Source of the DNA: Lentisphaerota bacterium
GTDB taxonomy: Bacteria; Verrucomicrobiota; Lentisphaeria; Victivallales; UBA1829
DNA: 64,000 nt
NCBI GenBank assembly: GCA_015061915.1
Contig: SUVR01000008.1
Span: 55,262 to 119,261 of the forward strand
Direction of reading: 5' to 3'
The position numbers were made by a program, and so were the translations under genes. Under the pieces are notes generated by a model. The model ran no database searches. It was not told where the DNA came from and saw only the letters and a list, made by a program, of their open reading frames with translations. How positions within the stretch are numbered: the stretch's first letter is position 1; every line of letters starts with the position of its first letter. Shown here one piece after another: positions 16,588 to 24,710 of the stretch.

Positions 16588-17862
16588 TTATTGATTTGTT
16601 TTTGTGTCAGGGTGAACATCCCGGAAAAGTTTGACTGCTTTCAGAACTTCGATAGCCCGTTCCAGTTGAATATCCCGAACCGCATTCCGGATCTGCGGCT
16701 GGATCTCTCCCGGATGATGGTTCAGCTGTCCCGCAAGGGCAAAACGGCGGGCCGGAGTGAGTGTAATGACAATATCGGGCGTGATCCCTTTGCCCTGGAT
16801 CGCCTGTCTGGATGGTGAATAATAGTGTGCTGTGGTCAGCCGGATCGCTTCCCCTTTGCCGAAGGGGATCAGGTTTTGGACAACGCCTTTGCCGAAAGTC
16901 TGTTCTCCAATGATCACCGCCCTTTTGCAGTCCCGCAGACACGCTGTCATGATCTCTGCCGCACTGGCGGTTGCTCCGTTGACCAGCAGGACCAGCGGCA
17001 GATCCTGCCGTGAGTTATCGCATTTTTCAGCATCGAAGCGCTTTAATACTTTATCGTTTCTGCCGATCAGAGATACGATCGTCGTTCCCTGCGGTACAAA
17101 ACGGCTGCAGACTTGCACTGCTGCACTGACAAGTCCGCCGGGATTTCCGCGCAGATCAATGATCAGTTGCTGCAGGTTCTGCTTTTTCAGGCTGGAAAGC
17201 GCCCGGTCCAGTTCCGCTGCAGTGTGTTGATTGAACTGAGTAATGCGCAGATACCCGGTGCCGGTGTTTTGATCCAGAATTTTTGCCCCCGTAACAGCGT
17301 GAACACGCAGTTTCCGGCGTTCCACATTCAACTCCAGGTGTTTATCGGTGGAGGGACGATAGAGTTTCAGATTGACAGAACCCCCGGCTTCTCCCTGAAG
17401 CAGTCGCGCAACTTCGTCCAGTTTTTTGCCGCTGACCGGTTCTCCATCGATTTCCCGGATCATATCGCCCGGTTTCAGACCGGCTTTTTCTGCGGGACTT
17501 TCCGGATCGGTCGCAATCACTTCCAGACTGCCGAGACGCAGGGTGACAAAAATGCCGATCCCCACTTTTTCGCCGCGGGTCTCATTTTTTGTTTTCCGGA
17601 AAACTTCTTCCGTTTCATACGCACTGTAAGGATCCAGTTCGTGCAGAAGTCCCTGCAGTGCCAGGTTAAAAAGATTCCGGTAGGAGATTTTATCCCGATC
17701 CACATAATGTTGACGGATCAGCTTCAGGGCATACAGAAACCTGTGAAGTTCCGATGCCATTTGATCCTTTGCCGGATTTTCCGCACTGTACAGGAGAAAC
17801 GGACCCTGCAGAAAGATCATACAGAGTATGCAGCACAAAAATGTTTTTGTTCTTGATCTCAT
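16588..17862 (-). CDS. Carboxyl-terminal processing protease, S41 family
   Basis: A 424-residue exported serine protease with a signal sequence (FLCCILCMIFLQGPFLL). A PDZ domain covers about 95-175 (VGIGIFV, ESPAEKAGLKPGDMIREIDG). The catalytic domain contains DLRGNPGG near 236-243, the nucleophile Ser300 in NGATASAAEI and the general base Lys325 in TFGKGVVQ. It is a CtpA/Prc-type enzyme that trims or degrades periplasmic proteins. ATG 17862 was preferred over a start 11 codons upstream because GAGAAAAGAA precedes it and the signal peptide then begins normally. It is followed by the lipoprotein gene. Confidence 0.92.
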   Translation of the reverse strand: MRSRTKTFLCCILCMIFLQGPFLLYSAENPAKDQMASELHRFLYALKLIRQHYVDRDKISYRNLFNLALQGLLHELDPYSAYETEEVFRKTKNETRGEKVGIGIFVTLRLGSLEVIATDPESPAEKAGLKPGDMIREIDGEPVSGKKLDEVARLLQGEAGGSVNLKLYRPSTDKHLELNVERRKLRVHAVTGAKILDQNTGTGYLRITQFNQHTAAELDRALSSLKKQNLQQLIIDLRGNPGGLVSAAVQVCSRFVPQGTTIVSLIGRNDKVLKRFDAEKCDNSRQDLPLVLLVNGATASAAEIMTACLRDCKRAVIIGEQTFGKGVVQNLIPFGKGEAIRLTTAHYYSPSRQAIQGKGITPDIVITLTPARRFALAGQLNHHPGEIQPQIRNAVRDIQLERAIEVLKAVKLFRDVHPDTKTNQ

Positions 17863-17957
17863 ATTCAATTTTCTTTTCTCAAAACAGCATAACACGGTAA
17901 TCTATCTTCTTTTTTTGATCTTTTCAATGAACTTTCACAGAAAAAACACTTTTTTTA

Positions 17958-17985
17958 TTGAAAAAACAATGAAATGTGATACATT
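17958..17985 (+). promoter_or_regulatory. Promoter of the 107-residue hypothetical gene
   Basis: TTGAAA (17958-17963), a 16-base spacer, TACATT (17980-17985), then about 30 bases to the ATG at 18017, which has GGAGAGA before it. Confidence 0.5.
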
Positions 17986-18016
17986 GTCTGAAAAATAGAA
18001 CAGAACGGAGAGAATC

Positions 18017-18340
18017 ATGCCGGAAATTTTTACGATCAGAAGTTACAAGAATCAGACACGCCTGAATGAAAACGGGATCGAAGCCCATATCCGCCCGGTA
18101 CTGGAAGTGGAACTGGAACGGGCTGCCACGCTTTTTATTTCTCAGTACATTGATGATCTGGAAATGTTTGCGCCGGTCCGTTACGAACTGCAGAATGGCT
18201 GTCAGGCGATCTTTCTCAAGCCAATGCGTGTGATCCGTCCCCATACAGGGAGTTACCGCTTTTCTGTCAAAGTCATGGCGGCATCCGCCGATTCCAAACC
18301 GGTGGAAGTTTCAGAAGTTTGTGTCCTGAAAAAAGACTGA
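18017..18340 (+). CDS. Hypothetical protein, 107 residues
   Basis: Not recognised. The protein is soluble, has no signal peptide, and is a mix of predicted strands and charged residues (ELERAATLFISQYIDDLEMF, then RVIRPHTGSYRFSVKVM). A promoter and a good ribosome-binding site (GGAGAGA) support it as a real gene. It is transcribed alone, divergent from the S41 protease, and ends three bases from the convergent alcohol dehydrogenase gene. Confidence 0.65.
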   Translation: MPEIFTIRSYKNQTRLNENGIEAHIRPVLEVELERAATLFISQYIDDLEMFAPVRYELQNGCQAIFLKPMRVIRPHTGSYRFSVKVMAASADSKPVEVSEVCVLKKD

Positions 18341-18343
18341 CCG

Positions 18344-19486
18344 TCAGACCAGCTTTTTCAGCAGTTCCAGCACCTGTTCATCGCTCATTTCACGGGGATT
18401 GGATTTCATACTGGCGCTGCGGCAATTTTTTACGATGAAGGGGAAATGTTCTTCTTTCAGTCCGTATTCCCGGAAGGTTTCCGGCACATTCAATGCCTTT
18501 GCCAGCCGCTTTGTTTCCCGTACAAATTCACCGGCGGCATCCGCAAGTGTACACGCCGTTTTGCCCAGCGTATAAGCGAGAACAGCGTAATCTTCTTCTG
18601 CTTCCTGCGCATTGAACTCAAAAATGTATGGCATCAGAATCGCACACGCAATACCGTGGGGGACATGAAGCAGGGACCCGATGGGATGTGCCAGACCGTG
18701 GACCGCACCCAGACCGCAGGGGGCAAACGCCATACCAGCCAGCATGGAACCTTCCGCCATATCGGACCGGGCGGCAATATTATCCGGTTCCCGGTATGCG
18801 TGTTCCAGATTGGAGGCGATCTTGACAAGGGCTGTCATTGCAAGGGCTTTACTGTAGGGTCCGGCAGCCGGGTTTGTGTAGGCTTCCACCGCCTGAACAA
18901 ACGCATCCAGCCCGCTGGCGGCGGTAAGTTCCGGCGGACAGGTGAAGGTCAGATTGGGGTCGACCAGTGCAAGGTCGGCAGTCATAAACGGGCTGCGGAG
19001 AGATTTTTTGATTTTGGTTGATTTTTCGGTCAGAACGGAGTTCTTTGTCATTTCTGCGCCGGTGCCGGCGGTTGTCGGGAGCGCTGCAAAGAACAGGCCT
19101 TTTCCCGTGATCGTTTTTTCGCCGGAAAAATAGTCGGCACAAAGTCCTTCCCGGGGGATGATTGCGGCTGCGGCCTTTGCTGTATCGATCACGCTGCCGC
19201 CGCCCAGAGCCACAACTGCATCAGCCTTGCAGGAGCGTCCGGCGAGAATAACTTTATCCACATCTTCCAGCGGCGGTTCTGCAGAGATGCCGGAGATGAT
19301 ATTTACTGCTTTGCCGCCGTCCCGGAGATCATCTGCGATCTGGTCGGCGAGACCGTTTTTTACCACATGATTCCCCGCAACGAGGAGAATATTTTTTGCA
19401 TTCTGCGGCAGTTCCTGAGTCAGTTTATCGGCTGCGCTGATGCCGAAAAGCACTTTGCGCGGGAGATCGAGTGCGTAAGGTTTCAT
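18344..19486 (-). CDS. Iron-containing alcohol dehydrogenase
   Basis: A 380-residue enzyme of the group III (Fe-dependent) alcohol dehydrogenases, which interconvert alcohols and aldehydes or ketones with NAD(P). The nucleotide-binding motif GGGSVIDTAKA is near 95, PTTAGTGAEMTKNSV follows, and the metal ligands lie in SGLDAFVQAVE and GAVHGLAHPIGSLLHVPHG. Its ATG overlaps the rnc stop by four bases (ATGA), so it is translated with RNase III, an unusual pairing. The substrate is unknown. Confidence 0.92.
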   Translation of the reverse strand: MKPYALDLPRKVLFGISAADKLTQELPQNAKNILLVAGNHVVKNGLADQIADDLRDGGKAVNIISGISAEPPLEDVDKVILAGRSCKADAVVALGGGSVIDTAKAAAAIIPREGLCADYFSGEKTITGKGLFFAALPTTAGTGAEMTKNSVLTEKSTKIKKSLRSPFMTADLALVDPNLTFTCPPELTAASGLDAFVQAVEAYTNPAAGPYSKALAMTALVKIASNLEHAYREPDNIAARSDMAEGSMLAGMAFAPCGLGAVHGLAHPIGSLLHVPHGIACAILMPYIFEFNAQEAEEDYAVLAYTLGKTACTLADAAGEFVRETKRLAKALNVPETFREYGLKEEHFPFIVKNCRSASMKSNPREMSDEQVLELLKKLV

Positions 19487-20199
19487 TCCGTTTTCCCTTC
19501 TTCTTTTTCGTTAAGTTCCTGTTTCAGACGAGCCAGCAGTTTTCCGGCGGCAAGGCCTTCCGCCTGTTTCCGGTTCGTGGCGCTGGCTGTTTCCGGTGCG
19601 ATCCCGTGGAGGGAGACTTCCACCTCGTAGACCGGTTTATGATCCGGTCCGGAGACGGAAAGCACTTTGTACTGCGGGACACCTTTTCCGAGATGCTGGG
19701 TAAATTCCTGCAGTGATCCTTTGGGGTTGAGATCGTTCAAAACTGCAGCCGGATCTGGAACAAGCCGGTCCAGTGTATCAAGAAAAAATTTCCGTGCTGT
19801 TTTCAAGCCCTGATCCAGATAGATCGCTCCGGTAAGCGCTTCAAAAAGATCGCAAAGTGTGGATGCCCGGTCGTTGCCGTTCATCTCTTTTTCGCCTCTG
19901 CCGAGCCGCAGGTTATCACCCAGTCCCAGATCCCGGGCGAAGCGTGCCAGAGAATCCTGATTGACAAGAGCGGAACGGATCTTTGTGAGGGCACCTTCCT
20001 GCAGGGAGGGGTATCGTTTGAAAAGTTCTTCCGTGAGAATGATCTGGACTACTGCATCGCCCAGCAGTTCCAGCCGTTGATTATCATATTTCAGGTCATG
20101 TTCTGCCGCAAACGATTTATGAGTGAATGCCTCTTTGCACAGATCCGGATCTTTGAACTTGATCCCCAGTTTCGCTTCCAGTTTTGAAAATTCGCTCAT
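19483..20199 (-). CDS. rnc: Ribonuclease III
   Basis: Cuts double-stranded RNA in rRNA and mRNA processing. The 238-residue protein has the signature RLELLGDAVV with E44 and D48, the second catalytic pair D117/E120 in CDLFEALTGAIYLD, and a C-terminal double-stranded-RNA-binding domain from about 165 (GSLQEFTQHLGKGVPQYKVL). ATG 20199 was chosen because AAGGAG precedes it; the extra seven codons upstream start with TTG and cover that site. It overlaps the downstream alcohol dehydrogenase by four bases. Confidence 0.95.
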   Translation of the reverse strand: MSEFSKLEAKLGIKFKDPDLCKEAFTHKSFAAEHDLKYDNQRLELLGDAVVQIILTEELFKRYPSLQEGALTKIRSALVNQDSLARFARDLGLGDNLRLGRGEKEMNGNDRASTLCDLFEALTGAIYLDQGLKTARKFFLDTLDRLVPDPAAVLNDLNPKGSLQEFTQHLGKGVPQYKVLSVSGPDHKPVYEVEVSLHGIAPETASATNRKQAEGLAAGKLLARLKQELNEKEEGKTE

Positions 20200-20227
20200 G
20201 TTGTTTTTTCTCCTTGTCAACCAAAGT

Positions 20228-20255
20228 AATATAACCCCCGCTCAAAAAAATACAA
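20228..20255 (-). promoter_or_regulatory. Promoter of rnc
   Basis: On the minus strand TTGTAT (20250-20255), a 16-base spacer and TATATT (20228-20233). Confidence 0.5.
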
Positions 20256-20277
20256 GGGAAGATCTCTGTTCCGGAAC

Positions 20278-20305
20278 TTGAAAAAATCAGGAATCGGATT
20301 ATATT
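20278..20305 (+). promoter_or_regulatory. Promoter of the topoisomerase genes
   Basis: TTGAAA (20278-20283), a 16-base spacer and TATATT (20300-20305). A further TATAAT-like box (in GCTATAATTTATAG) lies about 15 bases downstream. Confidence 0.5.
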
Positions 20306-20351
20306 ACGCCATGTTTGCTATAATTTATAGAATAAGAGGAATACAACAGAT

Positions 20352-22181
20352 ATGGTAGAAGAATTGGAAAACGACCTGCTGCGGGAACAGGCAGAGTCAT
20401 ACAGCGAAGATGATATCAAGACCCTCCAGGGGCTTGAACACATCCGCCAGCGTCCCGGTATGTATATCGGACGGTTGGGCGATGGTTCCCATCAGGACGA
20501 CGGGATTTACGTCCTTTTCAAGGAAGTGCTGGATAATGCGATCGACGAATATGTGATGGGATACGGCAGACGCATCGATGTCGCCATCGAAGAAAATACC
20601 TTCACGATCCGTGACTACGGGCGCGGTATCCCGCCGGGCAAACTGGTGGACTGCGTATCCAACATCAACACAGGCGGCAAGTTCAACTCCGATAAGTACC
20701 AGTTTACGGTCGGGATGAACGGGGTCGGTACCAAGGCGGTCAATGCCCTTTCCAGCCGGTTCGTGGCGGAATCCATCCGGTCCGGCAAAGGCAAGCGCGC
20801 TACATTCAAGTACGGCAAACTCCAGAGCGTGGAGGATTTTGATACGGAAGAACGGAACGGGACCCGGATCTCCTTCACGCCGGACCCGGAAAAATTTGTC
20901 AATTACAAGATCAAAATCGAATTTGTGGAACGCCGTCTCTGGATGTATGCCTATCTGAACAGCGGACTTTCCCTGTACCTGAACAATCAGCGTTACTACT
21001 CCAAAAACGGACTGCAGGATCTGCTCAGCAATGAGATCGAAGCTGAAGCGGAACTTTACTCCACCATCCATTACAAGGACGAACGGATCGAGTTCGCCTT
21101 CTGCCATGCTGCCGAAAGCGGGGAAAAATATTTCTCCTTTGTGAACGGTCAGTATACGTCGGACGGCGGCACGCACCTTTCTGCGTTCAAGGGCGGTCTG
21201 CTCCGGGCGGTGAACGAACATTTCAGCAGCGAATTTGACGCGCGGGACCTGCGGGACGGCATCATCGGTGCGGTTGCGGTCAAGGTCAAGGAGCCGGTCT
21301 TTGAATCCCAGACCAAAAACAAACTGGGTAATACGGATGTGAAGTCATGGATCGAAAATACGGTCAAGACTGCCGTGATCGACTACCTGCTCAAGAATCC
21401 GCCGGAAGCCGAAAAACTGCTGGAAAAAGTCAAGCGCAATGAAGATCTGCGCAAGGCGTTCAACAAGATCAAGAGCAATACCAAGGAAATGACCAAGTCT
21501 CTGAGCCTCCGCAACAGTAAGCTCAAAGACTGCAAACACCATTTCGGCGACCGCTCCAAATTTGCCGATGAAACCATGATCTTCCTGGTGGAAGGTGACT
21601 CTGCAGGCGGCAGTCTGGTTCAGAGCCGTGACCCTGAATATCAGGCTGTTTTCTCCCTCCGCGGAAAGCCGTTGAACTGCTACGGAAAACAGTTGATCGA
21701 TGTTTACGACAACAAGGAATTTTTCTATATCACAAAGACCTTGAACATTGATGAAGATCTGGAAAATCTCCGCTACGCAAAAGTCATCATCGCTTCCGAT
21801 GCGGACGTGGACGGCTTGCACATCCGGAATTTGCTGATCACATTCTTCCTCAGCTACTTTGAATCGCTGGTCATGAGTGGGCACCTTTACATTCTGGAAA
21901 CTCCGCTGTTCCGTGTCCGCAACAAAAAGGTGACGCATTACTGCTACTCGGAAGAGGAACGGGATGCTATGGCGGCAAAACTGGGCAAGGGCGCAGAGAT
22001 CACCCGCTTCAAAGGGTTGGGTGAGATCAGCGCGGATGAGTTCAAGCAGTTCATCGGCGAGGATATCCGGCTGGAAAAAGTGACGATCGAAAACAGCAAG
22101 GGCATCCCCGAAATGCTGAAATTCTATATGGGCGATAATACGCCGGAACGCTGGGAACATATTGTGGAAAATCTGGTGTAA
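20352..22181 (+). CDS. parE: Type IIA DNA topoisomerase subunit B (topoisomerase IV ParE-like)
   Basis: The ATPase/TOPRIM subunit of a type IIA topoisomerase. The GHKL ATPase part has KEVLDNAIDE, DYGRGIP and VGMNGVGTKAVNAL; the TOPRIM part has EGDSAGG near 413 and DADVDGLHIR near 482. At 609 residues it lacks the insertion of E. coli GyrB, as expected for ParE-type proteins. In the region where GyrB usually reads PLRGKILNVEKA it reads SLRGKPLNCYGK, so it is a divergent branch. It is followed three bases later by the A subunit. The choice between gyrase and topoisomerase IV rests on the partner's C-terminus and is likely but not proven. Confidence 0.88.
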   Translation: MVEELENDLLREQAESYSEDDIKTLQGLEHIRQRPGMYIGRLGDGSHQDDGIYVLFKEVLDNAIDEYVMGYGRRIDVAIEENTFTIRDYGRGIPPGKLVDCVSNINTGGKFNSDKYQFTVGMNGVGTKAVNALSSRFVAESIRSGKGKRATFKYGKLQSVEDFDTEERNGTRISFTPDPEKFVNYKIKIEFVERRLWMYAYLNSGLSLYLNNQRYYSKNGLQDLLSNEIEAEAELYSTIHYKDERIEFAFCHAAESGEKYFSFVNGQYTSDGGTHLSAFKGGLLRAVNEHFSSEFDARDLRDGIIGAVAVKVKEPVFESQTKNKLGNTDVKSWIENTVKTAVIDYLLKNPPEAEKLLEKVKRNEDLRKAFNKIKSNTKEMTKSLSLRNSKLKDCKHHFGDRSKFADETMIFLVEGDSAGGSLVQSRDPEYQAVFSLRGKPLNCYGKQLIDVYDNKEFFYITKTLNIDEDLENLRYAKVIIASDADVDGLHIRNLLITFFLSYFESLVMSGHLYILETPLFRVRNKKVTHYCYSEEERDAMAAKLGKGAEITRFKGLGEISADEFKQFIGEDIRLEKVTIENSKGIPEMLKFYMGDNTPERWEHIVENLV

Positions 22182-22184
22182 ATC

Positions 22185-24656
22185 ATGGCGAAGAAGAAAA
22201 AAATCGAAGAAGAAGTCAAGACCCCTGCAGAAGAAACACCCGTCACTCCGGATACTGCGGAGAACGGAACCGATACGCAGGAAGAAGAATACTACGAACC
22301 GGAAGCCGATTCCATTGAGGATGAGCCGGAAGATGAAAATACCGTGAACGCAGATGCACGCCAGAGTTCTGCCTCCTCCAACGAACGGTTGCGGGAGATG
22401 ATGAATCAGAACTTTATCGAGTACGCCTCATACGTCATCAAGGACCGGGCGATCCCGGATATCGACGACGGCTTGAAGCCGGTCCAGCGCCGAATCCTCT
22501 GGGCGATGCACCTGACGGACGACGGCTCCTTCCACAAGGTCGCAGGTGTGGTCGGCGATACCATGAAGTTCCATCCCCACGGCGACGCTTCCATCTATGG
22601 CGCTCTCGTCTATCTGGCGAACAAGGAAATGTTCATTGATAAACAGGGCAACTACGGCAGCATCATCACCGGTATGGCTGCGGCTGCTCCCCGTTATATC
22701 GAGTGCCGCCTGACCCCGCTGGCAAAGGATGTCCTGTTCAACCGGGATATTACGCAGGTCATTGATTCTTATGACGGCAGAAATGTGGAGCCGGTCGTTC
22801 TTCCCTCCAAGATCCCGACCCTTCTCATCATGGGGGCGGACGGGATCGCCGTCGGGACCACCACCAAGATCATGCCCCACAACTTTGTGGAAGTGCTGCA
22901 GGCACAGATCTCCTATCTCAAGGGCGAACCTTTCACCCTGTATCCCGACTTCCTTCAGGGCGGGATCATGGACGTTTCCAAGTATGAGGACGGCAAAGGC
23001 AAACTGACCGTCCGGGCGAAACTGGAGATCGAAGGGCGCAATATCGTGATCCGGGAGATCCCAGCCACCATCGATACCGAACGGCTGCTGATCTCCATTG
23101 ACAACGCCATCAAGAAGAACAAGATCAAGATCTCCTCCTCCAAAGACTTTACGGCGGCGGAGGTCAATATTGAACTCAATCCCATTCGCGGTTACGACCC
23201 CGCAAAGGCGCTGAACGCCCTGTATGCTTATACGGATTGCCAGCTTTCCATTTCCTGTACACCCATGGTCATCATGGACAACCGTCCCTGCTGTATGACC
23301 ATTACGGAGATCCTGAAACGCAATACGGAAAAACTGGTCCAGTACCTGACCTGGGAACTGCAGATCGAAGCGGGAAAATGTCTGGAAAAAATCCTTGCCC
23401 GTACGCTCGCGCAGATCTTCATTGAAGAACGGATCTACAAGCGGATCGAAAAATGTAAATCCCGTGAAGCGATGTTCGCCGAGGTCCGGGAAGGGCTGGA
23501 AAAATTCCGCTCCGAGTGGCAGCCCATCGTGCAGGCGCTTTACGACAATATTCAGAACGGTCCCCACATCATCCCCATTGACAAGGATACGGAAGAACGG
23601 CTCAACCAGATGGCTTCCGGGATCATTCCGGATACCGAAGTCGCCCGTCTGGTGGAAATCCCCATCCGCCGGATCTCCGCCTTTGAAATCGATGAAAACC
23701 GGGAACAGATCGAACTGCAGCAGAAGACGCTCAACGCCGCAGAAAAGAACCTGAAGCGTATCAAGCAGTATGCCATCAAGTTCCTGCAGGGATTGATCGA
23801 TAAGTACGGTCATCTTTATCCCCGCCGCACTCAGATCTGCCTCGACGGCTTTGAAAAGATCGATATGCACAAGGTGGCACTCAACAACATCCGTGTCGGC
23901 TGGGACAAGAAAAACTGCTATATCGGCACGAATGTCAAGAGCGAAGATACCGTCCTGTGCAGCGAAGTGGACCACCTGCTGTGCATCGAACGGACCGGCG
24001 ATTACAAGATCATCAACATTCCGGAAAAGATCTATATCGACCGTCTGTACGAGTTCCGGAAGTATGACAAGACCACTGCATTCGGGATCGTTTACTCCGA
24101 AAAGAAGACCGGCAAGGTCTATATGAAACGGACCGTGATCGATAAGTTCATTACGGACAAGGAATACCGGATCATTCCGGAAGGCTGCCGTCTGGAAATG
24201 ATCACGCCCCGCCCCAACTCCATTTATGAAATTAAGGTGGATACGCCCCTGAAATCCCGCCAGATCCAGCAGATCAACCTGATGGATGCTCCGTTGCGGT
24301 CGCCCAAGGCGGGCGGAACGCCCATTGCCCAGCGGAAACTGCTCAAGATCACTTTCGTGCGTTATCTGGATGAAACCGATAATGCCGCCGATCCCCAGTT
24401 GTTCGAGGCTGGCGCTGTGGAGGAAACACCGGTAACTGTTGAACCGGAAACTGTGGAAACGCCGGAACAGGAAACGGTGACCGCTTCTGCAGATGAAGTC
24501 AAAGTTGAGTCTGCTCCGGAAGTTGCAAAACCGAAGAAACAATCGAAAAAATCCGGAACGGCAGCAGCTCCGGAACCGGAGGTCTCTGCAGAGGAGGAAG
24601 TAAAGCCGGAAGAGGAAGAAGAAACCTGGGGGATCCAGCCGGATCTCGGTTTCTGA
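22185..24656 (+). CDS. parC: Type IIA DNA topoisomerase subunit A (topoisomerase IV ParC-like)
   Basis: The DNA-cutting subunit that pairs with the preceding B subunit. The catalytic tyrosine is Y171 in AAPRYIECRL; upstream lie IPDIDDGLKPVQRRILW and HPHGDASIYGALV. It has an acidic N-terminal extension of about 65 residues and a long acidic/lysine tail (VETPEQETVTASADEVKV, then EEEVKPEEEEE). The beta-propeller region is reduced and I see no GyrA box, which favours a topoisomerase IV role. At 823 residues it is within the family range. It shares a transcript with the B subunit, separated by three bases. Confidence 0.88.
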   Translation: MAKKKKIEEEVKTPAEETPVTPDTAENGTDTQEEEYYEPEADSIEDEPEDENTVNADARQSSASSNERLREMMNQNFIEYASYVIKDRAIPDIDDGLKPVQRRILWAMHLTDDGSFHKVAGVVGDTMKFHPHGDASIYGALVYLANKEMFIDKQGNYGSIITGMAAAAPRYIECRLTPLAKDVLFNRDITQVIDSYDGRNVEPVVLPSKIPTLLIMGADGIAVGTTTKIMPHNFVEVLQAQISYLKGEPFTLYPDFLQGGIMDVSKYEDGKGKLTVRAKLEIEGRNIVIREIPATIDTERLLISIDNAIKKNKIKISSSKDFTAAEVNIELNPIRGYDPAKALNALYAYTDCQLSISCTPMVIMDNRPCCMTITEILKRNTEKLVQYLTWELQIEAGKCLEKILARTLAQIFIEERIYKRIEKCKSREAMFAEVREGLEKFRSEWQPIVQALYDNIQNGPHIIPIDKDTEERLNQMASGIIPDTEVARLVEIPIRRISAFEIDENREQIELQQKTLNAAEKNLKRIKQYAIKFLQGLIDKYGHLYPRRTQICLDGFEKIDMHKVALNNIRVGWDKKNCYIGTNVKSEDTVLCSEVDHLLCIERTGDYKIINIPEKIYIDRLYEFRKYDKTTAFGIVYSEKKTGKVYMKRTVIDKFITDKEYRIIPEGCRLEMITPRPNSIYEIKVDTPLKSRQIQQINLMDAPLRSPKAGGTPIAQRKLLKITFVRYLDETDNAADPQLFEAGAVEETPVTVEPETVETPEQETVTASADEVKVESAPEVAKPKKQSKKSGTAAAPEPEVSAEEEVKPEEEEETWGIQPDLGF

Positions 24657-24710
24657 TTGACTTCCGGAGGAACAACAGCGGGTGATGCCGCATAAAAAAG
24701 GGAGTTATCC

